In this document: piece by piece, positions 34,270-45,358 of the stretch
Layout: each line of letters starts with the position of its first letter
Position numbering within the stretch: position 1 is the first letter of the stretch
NCBI GenBank assembly: GCA_934045075.1
Contig: OW203724.1
Coordinates: 2,664,001 to 2,728,000 of the forward strand
Origin: Yponomeuta sedellus
Taxonomy: Eukaryota > Arthropoda > Insecta > Lepidoptera > Yponomeutidae
Direction of reading: 5' to 3'
Length of the DNA stretch: 64,000 nt
Position numbers and translations under genes: made by a program
Notes under the pieces: model-generated
Databases searched by the model: none
The model's input: the letters and a program-made list of their open reading frames with translations, nothing else
Told to the model about the DNA's origin: nothing

Positions 34270-34450
34270 AAATGACTTGTGTTGTAGGTGCTAACTCGAC
34301 GATAGATTTAATACAATAAATACATAGATAACATCCAAGACCCGAGACAAACTAGAAAAGTTCGTTATCTAGTTTGACCCGGCCGGGGATCGAACCAGAG
34401 ACCTTCGGTTTTACAGTCAGCGTGCCAAACCGCTGCTGCGCTAACGAGGC
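34270..34450 (-). mobile_element. tRNA-derived SINE (separate family)
   Basis: Minus strand: GCCTCGTTAGCGCAGCAGCG, a loop around CTGACTGTAAAACC, and GGTTCGATCCCCGG form a tRNA-like head with A and B box equivalents. It is followed by GACCCGGCCGGGTC-type text and an AT-rich body with CAATAAATACATAGATAACA. It is not a functional tRNA because the stems are imperfect. Confidence 0.55.
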
Positions 34451-34683
34451 AGTCTTTTAGGAATTTGAGGCCGAAAGCCGAAAGCCGAGGCCGAATTTGT
34501 GGGACGCTGTGGGTTGACGCGACGCGTTGATGAGGTTGATTCCGTAGTACGCCTACGCCTCCTACGCATTAGTCGCATTACACAATACACATTAGTTACA
34601 CTGCTTACAACTTCATCTAAGTAAATTACAATAAAATTTGCAGAGTTACTTTTTATAAATCCTAGTTTAAACGCGACAGGTTG

Positions 34684-35560
34684 TTTACCCTTCAACGGCC
34701 AAGTCACAGAACATTAACTATAATATATAATAAAGAAATCGCAGTAAGGAACCTTAGAATTGGCACGACTTTGTCTAGATTTCATTACTTTTTAGAGATA
34801 AACGAGCAGCTCCATCGAGACTTGGCTTGTTTTTACAGAAAGTTTTTGGTGGGATTTCACTTCTTTTTGTAGAAACGTGGGCATATTGATTTATTTTATT
34901 AGATTTTCTTACAAAATAAATCAATCCGCCCCCTCAATCAAGGGCAATAGAAGTATGTTGTTAACGACTGTAACGCGGCCGGTTGCCACTTCGCCATATA
35001 AGGTTACCGGATAAACAAATGTAAGCGCATTTTAAAATACAGCCAGCGCCATCTAGCGACGTGTGCGGGTATCACCGCCACTTTTAGTCCAATGCATTAA
35101 ATTTAGAACAAATTTTGAGCGAATAATAATAATCTTCTAATAGTTTGGTTGGGCTCTTGTGTTGTGTGTTCTGTCAGGGTCACCAGGTACTCAAGATCTT
35201 CGATTTTCCTAGTTTTTATAGTTTTCCCTTTATGTGGCCATTAAACCCTAACTCTGTACCAAATTCCAGCTTTCTGAGTTTGGGAAGTACTAGTTCTATT
35301 TTGATGATCATCAGTGAGAGAGTGTCATAAATGCGAAACTTTGCTGTCGCTTAACTTCGGAACTAAATGACAAACAGACTTGAAATTTTGGATTTATGTG
35401 CCTATGTGCCTATGTGACTATAGCTTACTGGATGACGGAAGTTTCTGCGTTCTGGTCTTATTCAGAGGTTCTCAAACAGGGGCCTGAAAATGCGGTGAAA
35501 TGGTTCCAGTAAATATAGTAACGGCAGTGTTTGCTTCGCGCTCGACTTGGCGGGCGGGCC
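34684..35560 (+). repeat. Repeat family F, copy 3 (longest)
   Basis: Begins CAACGGCCAAGTCACAGAAC and ends ACGGCAGTGTTTGCTTCGCG then CTCGACTTGGCGGGCGGGCC. It matches 4955-5620 and 292-713 in inverse. Non-coding. The captured gene fragment at 35563 abuts its right end. Confidence 0.7.
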
Positions 35561-35562
35561 TG

Positions 35563-35694
35563 ATTTCAGTTCTACAGCGACATTGACTCTCAGAGCAATT
35601 ATTAAAATTGGAAAAAGAATTATTTCCACAATGTGTTCAAGCTCCTCAGACTTATTTTAACAAACGGAGAAGCTTAAAATCAATCAATGTAAAG
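35563..35694 (+). pseudogene. Captured fragment of the RING-gene exon
   Basis: Starting in GATTTCAGTTCTA, this 130-bp stretch copies the beginning of the large exon at 29545 downward, including the last bases of the intron and its acceptor AG. Shared runs include CGACTCTCAGAG-like text, AAAATTGGAAAAAGAATTAT and AACAAACGGAGAAGCT. It differs by about eight substitutions and small insertions (for example ATT added). It is inverted relative to the donor gene, about 6 kb away, and adjoins repeat family F. It is too short to code. Confidence 0.8.
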
Positions 35695-36588
35695 TAGCGG
35701 TACTACAAAAGAAAGTGTTATTGTCAAACTTTTTTGACCCTTGTTTGTTATTTGTTACTGAACTAAAAGGTTCATTCATATTTAACTTGAACTTTAATGT
35801 TAAAGACCTTTTAGGCGTCGTTATTATTTACCAATGGCAGTTTGGCATTCATAGTGTGCGTTTGGTTTTTAAGTGTGAGTTTGGTCACACACACCCACAC
35901 TGGTTTTCATACTAATGGCCCCAGTACACAGTGGCCTGTTATGGGCCATGCTTTGCCATTCACAACTGTAGGCCACGATCACTTGCTGTTTACACATTGG
36001 CGCGTGGCTCATTGCTGTCTGGCAAACCACTTGCGAATTGCGATGGACGTGGAAGTAATTGCGGCCGCAGCTATTTAATTATTTACTATTTATTTATTTA
36101 CAAGTACTACTGAAGTATGTACAACAAAGTTATAAAAAAAAATTGCGCAAAAGGCGCAAAATTACGGGCTCAGATTGATATAAATCAATAAACTTGAAGG
36201 TCTATTGATTTATCTTCAATGTTTCGCCATACGGACATTTTAGGCGATTTATAATTCAAGTAGTTCTCCAAAAAATCATCGCAACAAAAAAAGTACTCTA
36301 TGTCTATCCCGGTCAGCGGTCGGTGACGAACTCACGACGAACTGCGGCCTAATTACGAACTTGATCCACTGAAAATGAAATGAAAATGAAAAATGTTTAT
36401 TGAGCAGAATAAGTATAACAATGTATAAAGTAACTCTGAACCCCAAACTAAATTAAATTGTATCTAGGGGCACAGTTCTCCATTCGGGTTGAACTTAAAT
36501 GTATCACAGCGAAGTAATTGTTCCGTAATTAAAATAAAAATTAACGTGCATACAGCAAAACTATGATATGGCTCAACTATATTTAAAA
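35695..36588. other. No gene; repeat fragments
   Basis: Around 35908 the text TTTTCATACTAATGG is shared with 43690, so a decayed repeat common to 35900-36030 and 43480-43720 is likely. CTGCGGCCT and AATTACGAACTTGATCCACTG near 36343-36372 recur at 42160 and 43367. Confidence 0.4.
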
Positions 36589-36773
36589 CTAGCTGACCCT
36601 GAGAACTTCGTACCGCCTAACAGATATTTTTTCTTTTGTTTTCTTTTTCTCTCCGTAAGAACCATCCTCGTACTTCAAGGAATATTAAAAAAAATATATT
36701 AGCGAAATCGGTTCAGCTGCTCTCGAGATTTGCGCTTACCAACACATTCAGCGATTCATTTTTATATTATAGA
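36589..36773 (-). mobile_element. Non-autonomous Helitron
   Basis: On the minus strand it starts TCTATAATATAAAAATGAAT and CGCTGAATGTGTTGGTAAGC. It ends with TACGAAGTTCTCAGGGTCAG then CTAG (36592-36589), followed by T. These are standard lepidopteran Helitron ends; no coding is present. Confidence 0.75.
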
Positions 36774-37985
36774 CTAGGGGGCGAGCCCCCTGCGCGCTTA
36801 CGCGCGCCAACCCCCAGCCGCTCCGAGCTGCGCTCTCCGCGGCGCTCGGCCTAGGGCCTCGCTAGACACTTATTGTAGTGAATTGTTGCATGGGAACATG
36901 TATGGTCTCGGCCTTCGGCCTCGGCCTGGACGGAGCTCGGCCTTCGGCCTCGCCGCGGCGGGGTTTCTCGTGCTCGCTCCGCGGAGCTCGGCCTGCGGCC
37001 TCGCAAGTTTGTCCCTTTTTGCTCTCGCGCTGGTACTTGTCCGCCGTAACCTGAACGTTCTCGGCCTTCGGCCTCGGCCTGGACGGAGCTCGGCCTTCGG
37101 CCTCGCCGTGGCGGAGTGTCTCGTGCCCGCTTCGCGGAGCTCGGCCTCCGGCCTCGCAAGTTTGTCCCTTTTTACTTTTGCGCTGGTACTTGTGCGCCGT
37201 AACCTAAATGGTCTCGGCCTTCGGCCTCGGCCTAAACGGAGCTCGGCCTTCGGCCTCGCCGCGGCGGGGTTTCTCGTGCCCGCTCCGCGGAGCTCGGCCT
37301 GCGGCCTCGCAAGATTGTCCCTTTTTGCTCTTGCGCTGGTACTTGTGCGCCGCAATTTGAATGGTCTCGGCCTTCGGCCTCGGCCTAAACGGAGCTCGGC
37401 CTTCGGCCTCGCCGCGGCAGAACTTTTTGTGCCCGCTTCGCGAAGCTAAGCCTCCGGCCTCGCAAGTTTGTCTCATTTCTCTATTGAAAAGTCAATTTTA
37501 GTACTAAATCTCCATACAAAAATTTGTCATTTTCAATCATCAATATCTCGGCCGCCATCTTGAAATTCCAAGATGTCGGATTTTTCTCATATACCTGGGT
37601 CCTTTGCCAACACGATGCCGCTTACGGCATATCTTTAGCATATGCCCAGTTGGCTGCCGACTTTTTTGCGCAAAGGTCGATTTTTCGGTCGGCTATATCT
37701 GCGCCGCCATTTTGAATTTCGAACAACCAAAATTTTTTTTTTCAATCGGATTACTAAAACACCATTCTATCAAAATTATATCCAAATCGGTCGGTAAACG
37801 ACAGAGTTGGCACCCTCGCATAGTGGAACGCGTTCGAAATTCAAAAATCGGCTTCATAGGATGGCTGTAATTCATACATTTCCTACAACTTTCTCATACA
37901 TCATTTTCGTCCAAATCTTACCGTTTCGGAGAAAACGTATGGATGAATAGATCAGTGAGTATATCGCATTGTAGCTTTATATATA
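36774..37985 (-). mobile_element. Helitron carrying a GC-rich minisatellite
   Basis: The 3' end on the minus strand has inverted GGCGCGCGTAAGCGCGC then GGGGGCTCGCCCCC and CTAG (36777-36774), abutting the 5' TC of the next Helitron. The other end is near TATATATATAAAGCTACAAT (about 37985). A shorter copy with the same ends is at 58158-58683. The interior holds the tandem array 36903-37475 and an AT-richer part (37490-37920) that the other copy lacks. Helitron assignment rests on the ends only; no Rep/Hel is seen. Confidence 0.6.
36903..37475. repeat. 153-bp GC-rich tandem repeat
   Basis: GGTCTCGGCCTTCGGCCTCG starts at 36903, 37210 and 37363, with a variant (GTTCTCGG) at 37057. The units are 153-154 bp and nearly four are present. 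Each unit is packed with GAGCTCGGCC and GCCTTCGGCCTCG palindromes and ends in TTTGTCCCTTTTT. Because 153 is a multiple of three, long Arg/Ala/Pro-rich open frames arise on both strands; I treat these as artefacts. Confidence 0.85.
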
Positions 37986-38299
37986 TATAATTAAATAATT
38001 AAATACACCTACATATAATAAAATATTACATAGATACGAAACTTCTATAAGTTTTATAGAATAAAATAATAGACTATTACTTAAACATAGGTGCAAGCTT
38101 GTTAGAATTAATATAACCAACATACAACTGTTCTACATAGTGTGATAGATTATCCGTTATGAAGTAAACAAAGTAACTTCCTAGATTTAATATTTGCTAC
38201 CTACCTAATTTAATTACGATGTAGGGTATGGTAGTTAGCCAGTGTCGGCTAGGTCTACCTCACGATGGGCTGGTTGAGAGAGCGGAATGGGAGGTGAAG

Positions 38300-38421
38300 T
38301 GAATGGACTTACTTGGTGATGGTGGATGATGGCTCGCTTTAGCTGTTGGGCAGATGATGAGCGGTGATGGATGAGCTGATGCGTCCAGCGCACGGAGAAC
38401 ACTCCTGCACTGTTCACTTAT
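38300..38421 (-). promoter_or_regulatory. Possible minus-strand promoter and first exon
   Basis: Minus strand: CTATAAGTG (TATA-like, about 38421-38413) is followed by roughly 100 open bases and a GTAAGT donor at about 38309. No ATG-initiated product is recognised and no second exon was found, so this is only a candidate. Confidence 0.2.
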
Positions 38422-38553
38422 AGTCTAATATTGTCAATATATTGTTCTTTGAGCTGATAAAGTTTATTGGTCACCAAAATGCCTATCACTTCACGAGAAT
38501 TCGAGCACTTATCACGCGCGTATGTCACAGTGCGAATGTGTGTGCAGATGGAT

Positions 38554-39988
38554 CGTAGATAGAGTAAAACTATAGATCAAGGCACAGTGTAACCGTTTTC
38601 ACGTCGGTGAATATTATTTATTTGTGTGCGTGAATGTTGCCATAGTAAAAGTGAATTGCCATAATGTGGGGTAAAATATTTCAGTCGTTCATAGGCCATG
38701 AATAAAAATGCAGATTTAGTTTTGAATTTTATAAATCATACAACATGTCTGACAATTGTTTGTAAAACGTAGCAAACGTTTTATAAACAATTGTCATTTT
38801 GTATAATTAAAAATACGTTTTATTTTACACGTTTAAATTTTACAAGTTAAGGCGCTTAGGGACGCTATCTAGGACCACCAATGGAATACAATAATAAACT
38901 GTTTTATTAATAAGTTTTTTTCATATAAAAATTTACCATATAAAAAATCTTTCGAAGGGTACCTCAGACCACCAAAATGTACATTTTGTCGAAATGTAGA
39001 GAGCATATTCGAGCATTTGATGTAGGTGATCAGTTCTCTCTTCTAATTGCTAGCACCCATTTTTCCAGAACAGAACTATTTTGAAGAAATCTGGAATAGA
39101 AACATTGCTAATATTAATAAATATTGTAATAAATTAAAATATAATAAGTAGGTAATAACTTTAGTATTCCTTATTATTCGCGATACTCATACATAGCTGT
39201 TGTATATTGAACGGGTTGATTATTTATTAGGGAAATAAGGTAAATACGTTTTACTTAATAAACAATCGCGGCTAGACGGTATTGTACGAGATTCATTGAT
39301 ACAAATTCAAATTTGAATTCTATACTGAATTCAAGGGCACATTGCTTGCGGCAGAATGCACAAAAACACCGAAAGGGTTCTTGCGATAAATTCGAGTTGA
39401 CACATTTTCTGCTGAGTGGAATGAATGCTGAAAAATTATATGGGCAACAAGTCAAGTAATGATCGGGATTTTCGACATAAACGGATGGCAACATTTTTTT
39501 ACTCTTCGGTTTTTTAGGTTAAGAAAGTAAATTCTATTAAATTGCTTTTCTTACGGACTAGTTGCAAAGCTACTAGTTGAAACTTAACTAAAATACTCAA
39601 CACAAGGCAACTTTGGGCTTAACAATAATTGAAACACAATCATTACTTACCTATCAAAGGAAACTTCCCCCAAAGCTCTTTCTTAACGATTTCTGCATAC
39701 GAGTACACTACAATTCACCATACTTTTTCTATTTAGGTCACTTTTAATATATCATTTCACAAATACACGGTTGCTCTTCGAAACGGCTAGCGTAGCGTTA
39801 AATATGATTAAATTTTCAAAATCTTGTCGTTTGTTTGCCCCCAGAAACGTCAACTTGACACTGGGGGCAAACAAAAAAAGTAGTTACACTTTTGCTGTTT
39901 ACTCCATCTCTTTCTCACCCATGATCGCTACGAAGTTTGTTTCTTATGTGTGCGCTGTGGCTTGCTCTATAGTTTTACTCCCTCTACG
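38554..39988 (-). mobile_element. P-superfamily THAP transposon, copy 2
   Basis: A 1435-bp element in inverse orientation to copy 1. The ends are CGTAGATAGAGTAAAACTAT and the mirror of CGTAGAGGGAGTAAAACTAT. The flanks are the perfect 8-bp direct repeat AGATGGAT (38546-38553 and 39989-39996). The target differs from copy 1, so the two inserted independently. The internal hairpin with GACAATTGTTT and AAACAATTGTC lies at 38749-38796. It is probably the intact form of the non-autonomous family. Confidence 0.87.
38964..39721 (-). pseudogene. THAP-domain exons in P-like copy 2 (broken)
   Basis: Exon 1 is 39721 to 39651 (MVNCSVLVCRNR, then a stop, with the frame-shifted continuation KKELWGKFPLI and donor GTAAGT). 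Exon 2 is 39090 to 38964 (FLQNSSVLEKW ... ICSLHF). It carries the same stop and shift as copy 1. Confidence 0.72.
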
Positions 39989-40207
39989 AGATGGATGGAT
40001 AAATTAGTAGCGAGCGAGCGGCACGAGCTACGGCACCGGAACGAATCAGAATAATGAATGAATGACCACAGATTCATGATTACGTCGCGCGATCGATTCT
40101 CGCGCGAACAACTAATACTGGCTGTTTTTGTACCTTTGCCTAAAAAAAAAGCTGATGCGCGCGCATCGCTTATAATTGTGGACAAGTAAAAATAAATCCG
40201 CTTCTTT

Positions 40208-42080
40208 TTTTCCTTTATGGAAAAGGCTAAGAGCTTAATTCCATTTGCCATAGACTTATGCAATCAGAGAATCAACAAAAAAAAATAGATGTGTGTTCTG
40301 TTCTGTTATGGAGATTATTATAAATAGGTTTTCGGTCTGGTTGTAGTCAAGTTGTGATAAAAACTTTTTTAGTATTCCGATACATGCATATTTAAGTGAA
40401 GTATTTTTAATTCTTTGTGGATCTTATTGTACACATAAGGTCCACTAAATTTTAAAAATCTTTGAGCAAAACAAGTTCGAACAAGTGGAATTTCAAAGAT
40501 TTTGTACTTTAGGCGCTTTTTAGATTTTATTGATAATTCTGAGAATGTTTTTCGATGGTGATGTAAAACGATTGATTTAATATAGGCTTGTCGCACTGAC
40601 ATTATTTGAGACTCTGAATGGACTTTTTCAGTAGGGTATCGTAGAGGTTTGTTGAGCATAGTTTTAAGTACATATCTCTGGGCTCGCTCTATGTGTATGA
40701 GGTGAGTTTTAGAGGCACCACCCCACGCTCTAATACAATATGTTATTTATTATTGAGTGAGAGAGAGCAAAATATATTGTTTTTAAAGTTTTTAGGTCGG
40801 TAATGTGTCTGAGAGTCTTAAATATGTAAACAGTTCTACGGACTCGCTTGACTGTGAGGTTGATATGATTTGCCCAAGACAAGTAATTATCCAAAATAAC
40901 TCCCAGGAACCTTATTTGAGACACACCTGCACAACTCACAACTGCATGCGTCATGGCTAGAATTATATGAATGTATTTTAAGTTTAATATCTTCACTAGA
41001 AGGCTGCGTAGTACTATATAGTACTATTAATGCTAAATGTAATAAATTTGGACTTAGCAACATTAAGAGTGAGCAGGTTTGAGTCGAGCCAGTCATTTAT
41101 GGCAGATAGCCCGATGTTTGCAGTGGTTTCGACCTCTTTCCACGTTTTGCGATGGAATATCACTGCTGTATCGTCTGCAAACGTGACAATTTTGCAGTTT
41201 TGTAGCTCCATTTCACACAAGTTGTTCAGGTAAACGAGAAATAAGGTCGGCCCCAAAACACTGCGGGACACTTGCGGGACGCCGAAATCTATTGGCATGA
41301 ATTCGCTGTAAGTAGAGTAAGTTTTTACTGCTTGAGACCTGCCACTGAGATAGCTCCTGAATAGCTCTAATGGGGTACCACGTATTCCCAGAAGGCTAAG
41401 CTTATGAAGAAGGATGGGGATGGAGACCGTGTCGAAAGCTTTGGCGAGATCCAGAAAAACACTAGCACACTTTTCACCTGCGTCTTCTGTCGATTTTTGT
41501 TTTCTAAAGCCAAATTGATTTTTAGATAGATAATTATTTGTTTCAAGGGATTTTATTAGTCGTTTATTAATAATCTTTTCAAATAATTTTTTTAAAACGG
41601 GCAATAGCGATAGTGGCCTATAATTTCCTACACTATCATCATCCCCACTCTTTTGTATTGGATGCACAATCGATTTCTTAAACACATCTGGAACAATACC
41701 AGCACTTATACAGAGATTAAATACATGTGTTATAGGTCCAATTAGTACCGGTTTTGAAAGTTTAAGAACTTTACTTGAGATTCCGTCCCAACCACAAGAG
41801 CAATCATTACTCAGAGAGGAGATCAAAGTCGAGACTTTGGTTTCATCGGTAGGGATAAGAGAAAAGGAATGAATTGGAGTTTTCTTATCTCCTTCGGTAC
41901 AGCTAGGAACTTGGGGATGTTCTGGCGCATTTCGTTTGGTCATTATTTTACTTGCGAAGTTTTTGCCAATATTTGAGAAAAAGTAATTCACACGGTTTCC
42001 TGACTTAGTGGGCGTATTTTCTAAGGTTAATAACGGTATTGCTTCAGAGGATTTGCAGTTTAGGTGGCATATATTTTTTA
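40208..42080 (-). pseudogene. Jockey-type non-LTR retrotransposon, frameshifted
   Basis: From 41991 to 41014 an open frame holds reverse transcriptase motifs: NYRPLSLLPVLKKLFEKIIN, QFGFRKQKSTEDA, VFLDLAKAFDTVS, VLGPTLFLVYLNNL and the catalytic FADDTAVIF. About 18 residues appear to be missing between STEDA and CASVFLDL, and frames shift at about 41000 and 40700 (FLGVILDNYLSWANHI, then YVYNKIHKELKILH). The 3' end near 40208, TTAAGCTCTTAGCCTTTTCC, is the same as in the element at 13756. The endonuclease and ORF1 are absent, so it is a 5'-truncated dead copy. Confidence 0.85.
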
Positions 42081-42172
42081 CCGTATCGGCTCGTGTGATT
42101 TAGACGACTCCGAGCTGTCAAAAATGCGTTTTGCAAGCTATCGCCTCGATGACACCACTGCGGCCTATACCT
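42079..42172 (+). repeat. Repeat shared with 43363-43476
   Basis: TATCGGCTCGTGTGATTTAG, GACGACTCCGAGCTGTCAAA, CAAGCTATCGCCTCGATGAC. The second copy has the same text with a 14-base addition. The retroelement at 40208-42080 abuts or interrupts this copy. Confidence 0.6.
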
Positions 42173-42399
42173 AAGCCAAATTTGATAAAGAATAGAGGTA
42201 AACAAACCAATTTAGGGTTATCACAACTCCCGTTTTACAAAGCTTCTATTGTTTACATAATTATAGCCTTTTACATGCTAACTATTTATTATCAATTCCT
42301 TTTGCAGCATATTTCACTAGAATCACTCAAATAACATGCATATTACCTTGTTATTTCGAAAAACTATAAAAAAATCGACATCAATTTACGAAACAGCCC

Positions 42400-42870
42400 T
42401 ACAGAAAAAGAAACATGGATGGAATTCAGGTGTAAAAAACATTTTGGGGAATTTAGCTTATGCCAACAAGTGAAGTTTAGTCGTTTGTCAATAGGTACGT
42501 GTATATGGCATAATTGTGTGTGACAAAATGGCACAAGACAAAAATATAGAAGTGCTTAGATTGTCCCCATATCATTGTCAATTAAATCCGATAGAAAGAA
42601 ATCATATGGGAGCATGGCCAAGTAAAATCTTTTTTTTTTAAATCAATTCAAAAAAACTTTTTAAATGGCCGAACTCAATAAAGGTCCTGTTAGATGAGGG
42701 AATAAGTAAAATTACTCCAACAGCATGGCAACGTTGTGTTGAACACGTAATTAAAGAAGAGAAGAAAACGCCGAATTTGATGGTGTAACGGATAATGTCA
42801 TTGATGAATTTATAATTCAAGTCTCCGGAGATACAAATTCATCCTCTTTGGCCAGTGACAGTGATGATTA
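42400..42870 (+). pseudogene. Tc1/mariner-like DDE transposase C-terminal fossil
   Basis: LRLSPYHCQLNPIE (42555-42596) matches the LP.Y...LNPIE..W motif near the last catalytic acid of IS630/Tc1-mariner transposases. Further on, in shifted frames, come HVIKEEK and DNVIDEFIIQVSGDTN followed by an SSSLASDSDD end, the usual acidic C-terminus of insect copies. At least three frameshifts and several stops make it inactive. Confidence 0.6.
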
Positions 42871-43362
42871 GTTTGAACATATGAATAAAAATATATACAA
42901 AGAACTTTCTTTTATTGCAATATTTGCAGTAGGTCCTAATCTCCTCATTTTCATAGTAGCATCTATAGATAGATAGATAGATAGATAGAGAACACTTTAT
43001 TGCACTTCTATAGGTACTTATTAATATTATAAAGTTGAAGAGTTTGTATGTTTTTTGCTTAAACGCGCTAAATTCTATTAGGAAAAATCATGCGGCATGG
43101 CTCGCGTGGATGTTTGTTACATCTGTGTGTCATATTTCAGTGTTGTCATATGTCATATTCAAATCGGTTAAGCCTTTCACTATAAAATCATAAACATATA
43201 AACATAAATAAGCATTTTACATTAGTAGGAGGAAGGAACGATTATCCCTTGTATGATAATGATTTCTAGAAAAGGTTGTTAACATCTGCCTTTTAGATGT
43301 AAACAAGTCGTTGCCTAGCAACGGTTTGTTTATCGCTATTCCTTATCGAATTTGGCACAGGT
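42871..43362. other. No gene; (GATA)n at 42967-42988
   Basis: A short tetranucleotide array is followed by GAACACTTTATTGCAC, a 3'-end-like motif also present near 2320. The rest is AT-rich and unclassified. Confidence 0.4.
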
Positions 43363-43717
43363 ATAATTACGAACTTGATCCACTGTATCGGCTCGTGTGA
43401 TTTAGACGACTACGAGCTGTAGAAAATGCGTTTTGCGATTACTCACAAGCTATCGCCTCGATGACACTGAACAATGGGCCACTGTGTAAACAGGGATGGG
43501 CTACGCTCTCAGAATAATAAAATAACTAAAGCTTTAGTTCTTATTCTGAGGCCACGCTACGCCACGATTCCTTTCCTTTGAAGTGTGCCCAAAAGACCGA
43601 CAACTGTCCGATTGCGCGCCACGATATATGTACACAACACAATGGCAATGGCGAGCAGTGGGTGGGCCAAAATGGGCGATTGTGTACGAGTTTTCATACT
43701 AATGGGTCACGCCACTT
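43363..43717 (+). repeat. Repeat copy plus decayed MITE-like sequence
   Basis: Bases 43363-43476 duplicate 42079-42172 and continue leftward into AATTACGAACTTGATCCACTG. The part 43480-43717, from AATGGGCCACTGTGTA to TTTTCATACTAATGG, shares ends with 35900-36030. Confidence 0.5.
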
Positions 43718-44330
43718 CTACTCTTTTTTATGTTCTGTGGTCCTACACTCCCTCCCTCCAACAGTTCGTTTACCGAGTCGCGGTCTCCACTCAAGAACAC
43801 GTTTACTCCAACGGTTGTCGGTTCTTCGCGAGATATGGCCAGCTATGTCGATAACTTTGGTTCTCTGTCGGATGCATTCGTTACGAATCCTATCCTTCAG
43901 AGAAACTCCGAGCACCTCTCCATAGCGTTGAGCGACTTTGAACTGGTGGACTAGCCCTTTCGTGAGTGACCATGTCTCGGCTCCGTAAGTCATCATCAGT
44001 CATCACAGGGAGGGCGCACTGATTTGCGCAAAACTTTCGTTTTCAAACATTGCGATATGGATGACGAGAAGACGGCGTAGATTCCCAAACGCTGCCCAGG
44101 CCAGCTTGATCCTCCTCTTGGTCTCCTCGAAATTGTTTATACCTAACTGCAAAATCTGCCCAAAGTGTATTCAGAAACGATTTGGATCAATGTGGCTATT
44201 GATCATGACTTTGGTTTTATCCAAATTCATGCCAAGACCGATACGTCGCGAGGCTGAATCTAGGCCGGTCAGCATCTGGTTCAGCTCCTCTATTACTAAT
44301 GTGTCATACTTAATACATATATCGGGTATA
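43718..44330 (-). pseudogene. RTE-type retrotransposon 3' fragment
   Basis: From 43996 down: MTYGAETWSLTKGLVHQFKV, GVSLKDRIRNECIRQRTKVI, then RRTDNRWSKRVLEWRPRLGK. This is the conserved C-terminal region of RTE reverse transcriptases. Upstream (44330-44000), frames with GLGMNLDKTKVMINSH precede it. Frameshifts break it into at least three pieces. Confidence 0.75.
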
Positions 44331-45358
44331 AATGGTCACGCAACGCAAGGGAAATGCAACTCTATAACAACATTATTGTTTAATCAAAAAGAAATCTGTA
44401 TGTAACTACGTACATTTCACAAAAATAAATGCTTCAACAACACAGATTGCATAATAGTACTTAGGCTAGTTGAATCGACATCAAAATTATTTAAAAATAA
44501 GAGTTTATTTCCAATACCTACAACTTGCCATAAAGAACCTAAATAATCGATTTGAATACATCCTAACATAGAAAATGCTGTAGAATAATGCAATAGAAGA
44601 TCTTGCTTTTAATCTTTGATTTGAAACGCCCAAAACGCTATTCACCATGATCGTGACGACCTAGTGAGTTCAGACGAATTTTCGAATGGTATTACTAAAA
44701 TTGAAATACTATTTAATTTTGACATTTCTTTCATGCCAAAACGCTATTCATCTAGGTCGTGACGTCACTCGGTATGGTCAGTAAACATTCGGTATGGCGC
44801 AATTGTTACACTTCAATCTAACGTGTTTGTTTGCTGACATTCAATTCAATTTTGGTAACATGGCAACTATGGCACCACGGATGTAAATCCGTGTACATGG
44901 CACATGTTCTAAGATTAGAACATCATGGTTGACAGCGTTTTCGTCTGGGTGTGACAAGTAGAATTTAAAAGTAAATTAATATTTTTAATTCAACTTGTCA
45001 GTAGAATTCTACAGTTAGCCTTAATAAAATTCAATATTTATCTACGTTCAATAGGACGAAAATATTAACAAGTTAATATCTATTTAAAACGGGTGCAATA
45101 GCGTATTACGGTGACAGCTGCCGTTGCCGTCATCAGTTAAAAGCCTCTACATTTTTGTTATCTTCCGCAGGTGAAATTTGGTTGATGGCAGGTTACTGGT
45201 ACACTTAAGTTGTTACTTGTTGGTTGGCATATTAATTGTTTCTGGTATACTTACTAAAGTAATAATATTATACAAAACCGGCCAACTAAAAAAACGTAAT
45301 AATAACTATTATAGTTTAGAAGGTTCGAGTAACTAACTTAGTGAAATGCTATGGTACT
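44331..45358. other. No gene recognised
   Basis: The text CCAAAACGCTATTCA occurs twice (about 44630 and 44737) with GGTCGTGAC following. That may be a short direct duplication. Nothing else is supported. Confidence 0.35.

Noticed and set aside
36851..37476. Long Arg/Ala-rich ORFs on both strands
   Set aside because: The 153-bp tandem unit is a multiple of three and GC-rich, which keeps several frames open by chance. No start context, splice sites or domain.
38964..39721. Functional THAP-domain host gene
   Set aside because: Both copies carry the same stop and frame shift and lie within transposon ends with target duplications, so they are element remnants.
42967..42988. CRISPR-like or regulatory tandem array
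   Set aside because: Simple (GATA)n microsatellite; the genome is an insect's and no spacer-repeat structure is present anywhere in the window.
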